From assembly GCF_963678635.1 (NCBI RefSeq), contig NC_087062.1:88573845-88637844 (forward strand): a stretch of DNA of 64,000 bases. Direction: 5' to 3'. The position numbers were made by a program, and so were the translations under genes. Below, piece by piece: positions 56,353-64,000 of the stretch. The stretch's first letter is position 1, and every line of letters begins with the position of its first letter. This DNA comes from Symsagittifera roscoffensis (Eukaryota; Xenacoelomorpha; Acoela; Convolutidae). Under the pieces are notes generated by a model. It was given only the letters and a program-made list of their open reading frames with translations. It was not told where the DNA came from and did no database searches.

Positions 56353-56634
56353 GTTTGTTCGCTTTTCTTTCGATTTGATGATTTTTCATTGTTGTCAGTG
56401 TTGAGAAAAACGACTCTGAAATTTTGGCTATTCGCAGTCAATGTTAGTTGAAAGTGTGGACTCCATATATGAACATGGTTTTTCACTAAAAGGAAACATC
56501 TGATCTGTTATTTGATGTTTTGAGGGGCACTCTGCGAGTTCAAAATTTCTTTTTGAAAAAACGCGAAATTTTTTTTGAAAAATTTTGGCCAAATTTTTCT
56601 CAAAAAAAAGTGTTTGATAATTTTTTGCAATGCT

Positions 56635-56690
56635 AACTGTTGTTGGAACATTCTGTGTTGCTTGCATAGCTACCAGCTACTATTGTGATA
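56635..56690 (+). repeat. Family B 3' end, just before exon 18
   Basis: TTGTTGGAACATTCTGTGTT, GCTTGCATAGCTACCAGCTA matches the 3' end of family B with several changes. It ends about 14 bases before the exon 18 acceptor, so part of this intron's 3' region derives from the repeat. Confidence 0.6.
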
Positions 56691-56704
56691 TTTCACCGTT
56701 TCAG

Positions 56705-56854
56705 AAACAGAGAAAAACATAATTGAACGTGTGAAGGAAGTGGCTCTCAAAATTTCAGAGTCATCCTTCAACAACAATAGCAACCACAGCCATCTAAATC
56801 ACAGCGCCAACAGTAACGTTTTCTCACTGTCGGAATCATTCGACAAATCGCTTC
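56705..56854 (+). CDS. RASGRF: RasGRF exon 18
   Basis: Acceptor CACCGTTTCAG, phase 1 in, phase 1 out (TCGCTTC/gtgagt). Residues 1121-1171: TEKNIIERVKEVALKISESS, then an Asn/His/Ser run (NNNSNHSHLNHSANSN) and FSLSESFDKSL. The first part could form an amphipathic helix. No counterpart recognised. Confidence 0.87.
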
Positions 56855-56970
56855 GTGAGTTTGTTGTTTGCATGTTTTATATTTGGTGTATATCATCAGT
56901 AATGACACTTATAAAGCTAATGACATATGTTTACGGCAAATCATTTCTGAAACCTAACTGTTTTTTGCAG

Positions 56971-57011
56971 TGGTGGTGTCAGTTACCTCAAACTTTTTAA
57001 GCGTAGATTGA
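56971..57011 (+). CDS. Possible alternative terminal exon
   Basis: A good acceptor, CTGTTTTTTGCAG, is followed by TGGT, the same four bases that start exon 19. Joined to exon 18 in frame it would encode LVVSVTSNFLSVD and stop at 57009-57011. The result would be a truncated RasGRF without the second REM half and CDC25. I see no AATAAA nearby, so this is a weak prediction. Confidence 0.3.
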
Positions 57012-57078
57012 TTGGTAGCTAAAATTATAATTACATTTCTATTGCTATGCGGTAGCCTAGAAGAAGCCTAGCATAAGA

Positions 57079-57328
57079 CACTTCTTTCTCGATCAAATAT
57101 GAAATCATCATTGTTAAAAATGAAAAAATCATTGAACTAATTTATTTCAGTTGCTTTGTAATGTCAGTTTAAGAAAATTTGTTGCAATTGGGATTTATTT
57201 GCAACTTCTTTCTCGATCAAATATGAAATCATCATTGTTAAAAATGAAAAAATCATTGAACTAATTTATTTCAGTTGCTTTGTAATGTCAGTTTAAGAAA
57301 ATTTGTTGCAATTGGGATTTATTTGCAA
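57079..57328 (+). repeat. 125-bp tandem duplication before exon 19
   Basis: The unit beginning ACTTCTTTCTCGATCAAATA occurs at 57079-57203 and again at 57204-57328 with no differences that I can see. It includes a TTATTTCAG acceptor-like motif. The second unit ends about 39 bases before exon 19. Confidence 0.92.
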
Positions 57329-57367
57329 AAATATCATATAGTCGTAAGATATGAATGCGTTTTGCAG

Positions 57368-58387
57368 TGGTCAAAATGAAGGGTCTCGTATCACGAACCT
57401 TCAACAGCTCACATAACCTCTCAACATCCCCGACCTCTCCTCCTGTCGTCACGTGTTCAAACCCGATTCAGCCGACCTTCTACCACTACTCTTCCTCGGC
57501 ACCCTACTCTTACAATCGCCCGACAATGACAAATTACAGGCATAGCTTACAGCCTGAGCAGATTCCTAGTTCGCCGAAAGTACAAGGTCGCGGTGCTTTC
57601 TCGAACAATGGCATGTATGAACATAACGAGGATGATTGTATGTGTGAAACGACAAAGTTAGCTTCTGCAGAGACCTTATGTAATGAGCCTCTAAGCTGCA
57701 ATAGAAGATCTGTGATGTCACAATCTCAGAATTCGCTTAGGAGTTCGAGCTCTTCAGGAGCCGGACGGACTCTAAAGGACATTTTCTACAGCATTTATCC
57801 ATCTAATAACCAACCCATCTCCGATTCGAGACTCGAGGCTAAACCAAGAAATACACGAAGTGTGAGTTTCTCGAGGCCTGTGGTCACTTATAAACAGTTT
57901 AGTGACTTGTCGGCAATGTCAATTTGTCCGAATCGTCATCACTTCCCGAGGAACTCAACCAGTAATATTGAAAGTACGCACATGTGTTGCAACTGTGTTT
58001 GGTGTCTGTCTAGTGGTGTTACTAATTGTGGTTGTTTTCGTTCGGATGCTAGTCGTGTTAATGCGAGCCATGTTGCGGTGCCTCGTTTGCACCTCCCTGT
58101 GGAACTCAAACACTCATACCCTTTCGCAAGTAGCGAACATAGACAGGCCGCTCGGTTTCCATCACATGGACTGCAAACTTCATCGCGTGAACAGTTTAAT
58201 AGTTCAACTAAAAACAATCTAGGACAAAGTTTTGTATCCTCAATGAATGGACTCTCATCCATGACTCCCGCCTATCATGGACCAAATTGTCTGCAACATT
58301 CCACAGCTAACATGTCTATGTCTCCTGCGTATAACTGTCATGGACAGTGGACGAGTCATTGCACCATATATGACTGGTCAGAGGAAG
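57368..58387 (+). CDS. RASGRF: RasGRF exon 19: large disordered exon with a cysteine cluster
   Basis: Acceptor GCGTTTTGCAG, phase 1 in, phase 1 out (GAGGAAG/gtttgt). 340 residues (1171-1511), the largest exon. Mostly low complexity (SSHNLSTSPTSPPVVT; SQNSLRSSSSSGAGRT) but with two unusual features. TLKDIFYSIYP is a hydrophobic patch. CCNCVWCLSSGVTNCGC packs seven cysteines into 17 residues. The frame stays open another 29 bases to a TAG at 58414, so unspliced reading gives a truncated protein. Splicing at 58387 gives perfect phase to exon 20. No similarity to vertebrate RasGRF recognised. Confidence 0.88.
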
Positions 58388-60536
58388 GTTTGTGGGTAGC
58401 GTCTGCTCGCACATAGAACTATTGTATTTTTCCCATTAGTTGCAGCTTCTCAAAACATCGCCTGAATTCGATTCCTGGGATTTACTCTTGAGTTGCTTTC
58501 GTCTGGCTTTGCGCTTTGATCTGTTTGGCCAAAATTTGGTTGTTTGGAGTGAATGAGTGATTTGATTTGTCTAGCCTGGATGCTTAAGCCTTTGTGCCAT
58601 TTCAGTGACCCTGCTGGTGTGTCCATAGTCCATCTTTTGTTGCGCTCGCTTCTTGAAATTTTTTAAAACTCTGAACTGAATCTTGCTCTTGTTTAGTTTT
58701 AGCTGCTAGTTGTACAATTATTTAAACGTAGAGCTAGTTTTCTGTTTTGCCTGCTTATGTGCGCACTGCAAATTTTATGTGCTGAATTGTCAAAAAACGT
58801 GTAATCTAATTGTTTTTTGTTTACCCTTGTGAGAGCAAGTGTCTTATAGTCGGGAACTAAACTTTTTTCCTTTGAATTTTTTTGTAAGATGCTCTTCTGC
58901 TGTGCATTTTTATAGCGTGCCTTTTACCAACTTTGCAACTTTGGACAATTCGACTTTTTCGAAAAACAAAAATTTTCAGACCAGTTTTTCTCGACACTGA
59001 GACATTTTTGTGTTTTGGAATCTGAATCACGGCCAATAGGGCTATGATATGATACTACAGTTGACCTCCAGCGAGTAGAAACCAGGCAAAAAAAAGTAGC
59101 AAAGTAATTCTTAGTTACTTCTCACACCCTTTAGGGGTGTGTTCCGAACAAAAAGCTTTACTTACATTTTTTCTTACATATGTGTGAGAACTGTTACGAC
59201 TCAACTCTGTGTCGATTACTTCGCAGACATACTATGAGCATATTTGCCTTTTTGAATTCTGTTTTGTCTGAAATTTTTATGTTAGTTGTAAAGTTATCAT
59301 CGCCGGCATGGAATAATTTCCGTCTTTTATATTTTTTGTTCACTTGAAAGTTTCATTCGTCTTTAGCGGTTTCAAATCGTTACAAAGATTTTGCTTTTTT
59401 AACATCAATACCTTCTAAACCCCTTACCACTCAGTTTAGTGGTAAAACAAGTTCCTTGGGATTCTAAGGTATGGGTTTTGAGTCACGGCTTTGTTCTATT
59501 TTCGTTATGCATGGAAACTGAATTTTTTTCTTGCAAGACTTGAATTGTCGCACAATCTTTTATCTGCTTAAATTTTTCCTGCTCATATTCCAAAGCATGA
59601 AATATTTTTTATGCTTTGTTTTTTATTGTAAATGAAAATGTTTCTGTTATTTGTAGATATACCAACTCTGATTTTATGTTTTTCTTCTTATTGTTTTTCG
59701 TTTATTTCTTAAATGGTTTCAGATTGTGTTGTATCGGCATAGTCGCTTCCTATTGGCTATTGGTTCCTGTGAAATTTAAAAAATATGCATGCGTATGAGT
59801 GTGCATCAGGTTGATCTAAAACCTGTTTTACAATTTTTTACAGCTCAAGTTTCTTATGACATTTTTAACGCAGCGAGCATCTTTCAAGTCGACCCAATTT
59901 TCGAGTTAGCTACAGCTTCTGAAATTTTGTTTTATTGCTAATTTAGTACTGGCAATTGTCTTTTTCGACATTTATGGAAACAAACGTATGAACGTTATGG
60001 TAAAATTAATTTATTTGACCATTTTTTGTTGGACTTTGTGGCTTTCAACTGTTTTTTTTTGTTGCCTAACTTGCCATAGTATGTTTTTGATATTGCAAGC
60101 TTCGTCTCTCTAAAATTAACTAACTTTGCTTGCATACTTCAAAAAAAGCTCCCAAAAAGGAGGGCACAGAGAAAATGCAGTCTCAGACAATTAATGTTTT
60201 TTATTATTTTCAACGAAAAGTTGGAATAACTGACCATCAACCGAAATGTTTTTTTTTAAATTTTTTTTTCAAAATTATTTTTAAACCACATGATTTAGTC
60301 AGATAACATAACACCTAAATATACAGGACGATTAGATGGAATGTTAACACAGGGATCCTTGTTTAATGTTTTACTTGATGTGGCTGAAATTTTTTGGAAC
60401 CCGAAATCGGAAATAGGCTTTTTTTGACAGCTATAAATCAACAACTTTAAAAATGATTGCCTCTCATTGATTAGTAGAAACGCTAGTTTAATTTGCTTGT
60501 CACTAGTCAGCGGTTAAACATGAATTATTTTGACAG
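58388..60536 (+). other. Intron 19
   Basis: Contains a minus-strand family B fragment (58975-59065: CAGTTTTTCTCGACACTGAG, TGAATCACGGCC, ATGATATGATA) and a small hairpin (CACACCCTTTAGGGGTGTG, 59125). Otherwise AT-rich, nothing recognised. Confidence 0.6.
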
Positions 60537-60704
60537 TTGATATGTTCCTTACAGCTCATGGTAAGAATCTGGTGCAGCTGTCGGAGTCAGATCAGGGGCT
60601 GAGTAGTGGCAACAAGAGGTTCTCATTGGATTCCTACTTGCACTCGAGAAATGATTCTAGTCACAATGCCTCCAGCAAGAAAATGCACTATTCACACTCA
60701 CCGG
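60537..60704 (+). CDS. RASGRF: RasGRF exon 20, with two in-frame acceptors
   Basis: Phase 1 in, phase 1 out (CACCGG/gtaagc). Residues 1511-1567: DMFLTAHGKNLVQLSESDQG, FSLDSYLHSRNDSSHNASSK, then HYSHSP. A second acceptor, TGTTCCTTACAG (exon from 60555), has the better pyrimidine tract and also keeps frame, removing six residues. I end the exon at 60704 because joining G to exon 21 gives SPGVVVTSS, where vertebrate RasGRF1 has NNGVVMTS. The frame remains open to 60862, and a second strong donor, AAAAAG/gtaaat at 60799, is phase 0 and would shift exon 21 out of frame. Confidence 0.88.
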
Positions 60705-60871
60705 GTAAGCCAACTAAACTACAAGAATCCGTCACGATAGAAGGACCTAACATATGGCAGAGAGTTATATTAGTTAATCCGAATTTGGTATCCAAAAAGG
60801 TAAATGAGTACCGCGACAGTTCGTACGAACTTTCAGACAATTCAAGGTTTTTTCCGATCATCTGAAAAATA

Positions 60872-60976
60872 TGGAGGAATTTTGTATTCGGGTGTGATCT
60901 TAGCGTGGAAATAAAAAAGAAAAAAAACACGCCCGAATACAAAGTTCCTCCCCATTTTCAATGGTCGGAACAATAA
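60872..60976. repeat. Small foldback of family B 5' ends
   Basis: GAGGAATTTTGTATTCGGGTG (direct) and CACGCCCGAATACAAAGTTC, CTCCCCATTTTCAATGGTCGG (inverted) face each other around a short A-rich loop, so family B 5' ends are joined head to head. The rest of intron 20 (60705-61460) has a family A-like scrap near 61180. Confidence 0.65.
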
Positions 60977-61460
60977 TGAAATACACGGAGTTAAATGAAC
61001 GATGTCAAAATGTAGGACAACCTTAATTGCCTGAACTCCGTAAAGGTTTCATGTTCTGAACTAAAGGTTTCAAATAGTCTGGAACGCATAAAATTGGTGT
61101 TTTTCAATCGTTTTTGCTTATTTATCTGCAAAACAGCGAATTTCAGTCAATTGAGTTTCAAAGAAAGTGATTTTCACCTATATAGATCAAGATGATTTTT
61201 TTCGTTTTTTTTTCACTTAAATGTCTTGAAATAATTTTTATCATCGGTTTTTTGTTTTGAAAATCATATAAACCACGTTTATTTTCATTATCGAGTTCTT
61301 TTAATTTTTTTGCTTTTAATTCCATATACTTATCGTATTTGAGCAAATATAATTTCGGGACTTGGTGAAAACTTACATCCAAAATTTTTCAATTATTCCG
61401 CTGATCTTCTGACTAAAATTGATTTTACTGCCTTAACTGAATGAAAAAGAACTGTTTAAG

Positions 61461-61754
61461 GTGTAGTGGTGACATCATCAAGAAAATCAACGCGGAGGTC
61501 CAGCTTGCAAACGGCTGCGGCCGCCTTCGCAGCCGCCACTGCCGGGGCCAACACACTCACCGGAAACTCTTCTGTATCTGGCGGCCCCCACCCCCACAAG
61601 GGACAACAGACGGCTGGAGGAGGTGCGGCTAATGGGAGTGCATATTCTACGCATCCGATTCGAAGTCTAGCTGCTCGGAGAAACCAAATTGGGTCCAACT
61701 CATCATCGGCAGTGTCCTCGTTGGCGAACAATTTATTTTCCAAAAACACTAAAG
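61461..61754 (+). CDS. RASGRF: RasGRF exon 21: conserved alanine-rich motif
   Basis: Acceptor CTGTTTAAG, phase 1 in, phase 1 out (ACTAAAG/gtatca). Residues 1567-1665. GVVVTSSRKSTRRSSLQTAA, then AAFAAATAGANTLTG. It aligns with GVVMTSCRELDNNRSALSAA and ASAFAIATAGAN of vertebrate RasGRF1, a family-specific motif of unclear function. RRSSLQT is a candidate PKA-type site; in vertebrates a phosphorylated RRMS site lies just after this motif instead. The rest is Gly/Ser/Asn-rich. An alternative acceptor (TGTAG, exon from 61467) is in frame and would drop two residues. Confidence 0.92.
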
Positions 61755-62220
61755 GTATCATTTGTACTTCTTTGCCTACTTTGCTTCTTGTCAAATTATA
61801 TTGTTGGAGTGAAACTTGAAACGTTCCTAGCTCTGATGAAGATTGCACATTAGATGGGCTAAAAGAACTCACTGAGTTTTGGGAACAAGAAGTTATGTTA
61901 GTGCAAATAATTGGATCTCATTCAGTACTGAAATATCATCCGATTTCTTTTAATATTCTTAAAAGGATCGCTCAAAAACTGTTCCAAAAATGTAATTGGA
62001 ATCATTTATCGATGAATGCGAGATAATTTATTAACTTACAGGCTGCTCAGATTTTTTGGACGTACCGCTTTTGACTCCGTTTTTATCGGAATTTTGAGAT
62101 AATTTCATTGGCTTCAAAAAAGCGCTTCACGGGCATGAAAGAAGCTCAGGAAACGATGAATGGCAAAACATTAATATCTTGATCGGAAAAATGGCAGTTC
62201 TGTGTTTGGTCGGGTGTGTT

Positions 62221-62686
62221 TAAGAGTAATGAACGTAGTTAGTACTCTTATATTCTGATTTTTTTTGTTTTTTTTCAGGAAAAAGTCTTAGTTTGTTCAC
62301 GCTCAATTTTGATTTTTAGCGGTTTGACTTGTGATTTTTTAAGTTCAGTGCCTTTCAATTGTTAAAAGAAAGGCAAACTCCAGTATCGAACATCAAAATT
62401 GTAATGGGCGCGAAAAATGTGATCGACTTCTTATTTCGAAAATGGAAATTAATTATCAGATTTCCCAGCGAAATGAAAATTTTACCTATTGATCCAGTTT
62501 TCTCAAATGGGGTTAATTTTAACAAAAAAGTATCTTTAAATCCAAAGAGCTTAAATGTTATCCATTTTTTTTCTTCGAATTTCAATTGTTAAAAGAAATG
62601 CTAAAAGTGGTTTTTGAAATAACAAGTCAGTTTTTTTTCCAGTTTCCTTGCGTTCATGACTCTTTTAAAACTGTCAGTTGGCTATG
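62221..62686 (+). mobile_element. Family A repeat, near full length, GTA/TAC hairpin subtype
   Basis: TAAGAGTAATGAACGTAGTT and AGTACTCTTA form a perfect hairpin. Then TTTTTTTTCAGGAAAAAGTC, AAAGAAAGGCAAACTCCAG, CCCAGCGAAATGAAAATTTT, CTATTGATCCAGTTTTCTC, and the 3' end GCGTTCATGACTCTTTT plus CTGTCAGTTGGCTATG. The copy follows GTGTT and is followed by TTTTAG, so both borders lie next to Ts without a longer duplication. Confidence 0.88.
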
Positions 62687-63145
62687 TTTTAGTTTTTTCC
62701 TTTTTGTTTTCCACGTAAAATCAGGTACCATAAATAATCACCGAAATGGGTCGAGTGGTATAACAAATTATAGACCTTTCGTTTGTGATTCAAACGACAT
62801 TAAAATATTTTCCAAAAAGTTTTCTCAGTATCGAGAAAAACTGGTCTAAAACTTTTATTTATGATTTCAATTATGAGCGAATAAAGCGGGCTAGCAGGCT
62901 TACAACAGCTTAATTATGCTTGATTTAAGCCCTGAAAACTAAGCAAGTTAAATTAGTTCTTGCTTTAAAATATTTTGTCCAGTTTGACTTTTTTTCTACT
63001 TTCGAATTTTTTTTACGACAGATTCTTTAATCACACCAGGCAGAAAAAACTACACCAATTTGTAAAAAAAAACTTTTTAAAAGCTTTTTAAAGGCTATGG
63101 TCGGAACATTGTGTGGTACCCGCACAGTAACCGGCCATCCTTGTT
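62687..63145 (+). mobile_element. Family B repeat directly after family A
   Basis: TTTTCCACGTAAAATCAGGT, TCGAGTGGTATAACAAATTA, GTTTTCTCAGTATCGAG, GAGCGAATAAAGCGGGCTAG, GGTCGGAACATTGTGTGGTA, CCCGCACAGTAACCGGCCAT. The B copy lacks its first part; the family A copy ends exactly where it begins. Confidence 0.75.
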
Positions 63146-63214
63146 TTAATCTGTTTTCTGATTGTCTATTGATTAAGTTTTCTAATTATTAACCGATTGG
63201 AGACATTGCTCTAG

Positions 63215-63309
63215 GTGAAGTGAGTGGCAAGAAATCATCGGACTTATCATCGGCCACTTCAATGAGAGTTCTTCACGTGCTACGGCACTGGTCCACAAAG
63301 TTTCCGGAG
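63215..63309 (+). CDS. RASGRF: RasGRF exon 22: second REM half begins
   Basis: Acceptor CATTGCTCTAG, phase 1 in, phase 0 out (CCGGAG/gtaaga). Residues 1665-1696: SDLSSATSMRVLHVLRHWST then KFPE. Matches IRRAATNRVLNVLRHWVSKH of RasGRF1, the point where the REM domain resumes after the insertion. Confidence 0.95.
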
Positions 63310-63450
63310 GTAAGAACAAATTTTGCAAAACGTGCCCTAAACGGCAGTTTCGGCCTGTTTTTTTTATCAAAAAGTTTTTGAAAAGTTATTATGAATAGTC
63401 ATTTAGATTAATTCTAAATGAATAAGTATCCGATGTGTTTGTGTTTCAAG

Positions 63451-63563
63451 GACTTCGAGGAGGGCAAGCCTGCGAATCAGCTGCTCATATCGATGCTGAA
63501 GGAGGCACAATTCAATGAATGTCTCACAGCAGAGGAGGAAAAGATTGTCAATGGAATCTACAG
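63451..63563 (+). CDS. RASGRF: RasGRF exon 23: REM domain end (gene continues)
   Basis: Acceptor TGTGTTTCAAG, phase 0 in, phase 2 out (CTACAG/gtgagc). Residues 1697-1734: DFEEGKPANQLLISMLKEAQ and CLTAEEEKIVNGIYR. Matches DFETNDELKCKVIGFLEEVM and the LLTQERKAAANIIR stretch of RasGRF1. In the family a short linker and the CDC25 catalytic domain follow; these exons must lie to the right of the window. 63564-64000 is intron with nothing recognised. Confidence 0.95.
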
Positions 63564-64000
63564 GTGAGCTTATTCTCTCATATCGATAAGCGAAGTGAAG
63601 TAAAGTGTTAATTACTTATAATTCATAACTTTAGTTTGAACATGACCTTGGATTGGATTTTCTGTTTCATTTTATATTTTTTGTCGAAACTACGCGTTCA
63701 TTTTATGTTGAAGCATTTTGTGTTTTTGTTTTGTTAGATCATTAATTACCCTAGAGACATAACCTTAAGTGGCTCAAACATTTAATTTTTGATAAATTTC
63801 CACGTCACTGAATAATTTTTGTTTTAAAATTAGGTGTAGCTAGGTTGCACTTGTATCTGCTTAAAGATGAACAGTAAAATAATTTCACTAAAAGTAGTTG
63901 TTAAAGTTTTTATCTGAAAATAAATTATTTTATTAATCAAGCATGATCAAAAATCTTGAAACGGGGAGTTTTAGCTCCGAAACTGTTGGTTTATAGGTTT

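Larger units (their letters stand above)
61755..63214 (+). other. Intron 21
   Basis: 61755-62220 shows nothing recognisable. It is followed by a family A copy (62221-62686) and a directly adjoining family B copy (62687-63145). Confidence 0.7.
5845..63563 (+). other. RASGRF: RasGRF-family gene, 23 coding exons, 3' end outside window
   Basis: This span is the gene as I can trace it. RasGRF proteins activate Ras (CDC25 domain) and Rac (DH-PH module) downstream of calcium/calmodulin, acting at the inner face of the plasma membrane. Domains in order: PH (about residues 24-130), coiled coil (125-205), IQ (207-220), DH (about 235-430), PH (about 495-707), first REM half (about 745-800), long low-complexity region (about 810-1665), second REM half (1675-1734 and beyond). 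All introns are GT-AG. Phases agree at every junction except the acceptor of exon 10. The catalytic CDC25 domain is not in the window. Residue numbers are my sums of exon lengths and count exon 9 once. Family membership is secure from many conserved stretches; species and paralogue (one or two RasGRF genes) are not determined. Confidence 0.95.

Noticed and set aside
57939-58262. Plus- and minus-strand open frames of about 106 codons inside exon 19
   Set aside because: Shadows of the 340-codon exon 19 frame, which is supported by phase at both ends.
61456-61872. 138-codon minus-strand open frame over exon 21
   Set aside because: Antisense shadow of the GC-rich exon 21, whose + strand encodes the conserved RasGRF motif.

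Overview
The window is animal nuclear DNA, AT-rich and intron-rich. I recognise one gene, on the + strand: a RasGRF-type Ras/Rho guanine-nucleotide exchange factor. Its coding start is at 5845, and it is still open at the right edge. I traced 23 coding exons by matching reading frame, GT/AG borders and intron phase to what I know of vertebrate RasGRF1/2; every junction keeps frame except one (exon 10). The exons are richer in G+C than the T-rich introns. Nothing identifies the species. Large repeat-filled introns, spliceosomal borders and tRNA-derived SINE-like repeats fit an invertebrate metazoan.

Layout: 1-5844 is upstream DNA with no recognisable gene. Exons 1-2 (5845-15303) give the N-terminal PH domain, exons 3-4 the coiled coil, and exon 5 the IQ motif and start of the DH (RhoGEF) domain. 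Exons 6-8 complete the DH domain. Exon 9 is a linker, exons 10-12 the second PH domain, and exons 13-14 the first half of the REM (RasGEF-N) domain. Exons 15-21 encode a very long low-complexity region that contains the RasGRF alanine-rich motif. Exons 22-23 give the second half of REM. The catalytic CDC25 domain must lie beyond 64000. I count about 1,730 residues before it, clearly more than the roughly 1,000 in vertebrate RasGRF1; the excess lies mainly between the two REM halves.

The introns are mostly mobile DNA. The dominant family (A, more than 20 copies or remnants) looks like a non-autonomous Helentron/Helitron2 (HINE, DINE-1-like): a 5' terminal hairpin, a 3' subterminal inverted copy of the 5' end, a terminal 3' hairpin, T-rich insertion sites and no target duplication. 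Every copy I could orient points the same way as the gene, and many carry a T-tract plus CAG resembling a 3' splice site. Family B is a second abundant repeat; one copy has become a 116-bp-arm palindrome. Three short DNA transposons have clear target-site duplications: a hAT-like element (8 bp) and two Mutator-like elements (9 and 10 bp), both nested inside family A copies. Several tRNA-derived SINE-like repeats are present.

The most unusual event is a nearly perfect 3.8-kb tandem duplication (28856-32660 and 32661-36466). It repeats exon 9 and the first part of exon 10, so the first unit ends in a broken exon. Exon 10 also carries a one-base anomaly in an A-run, present in both copies.
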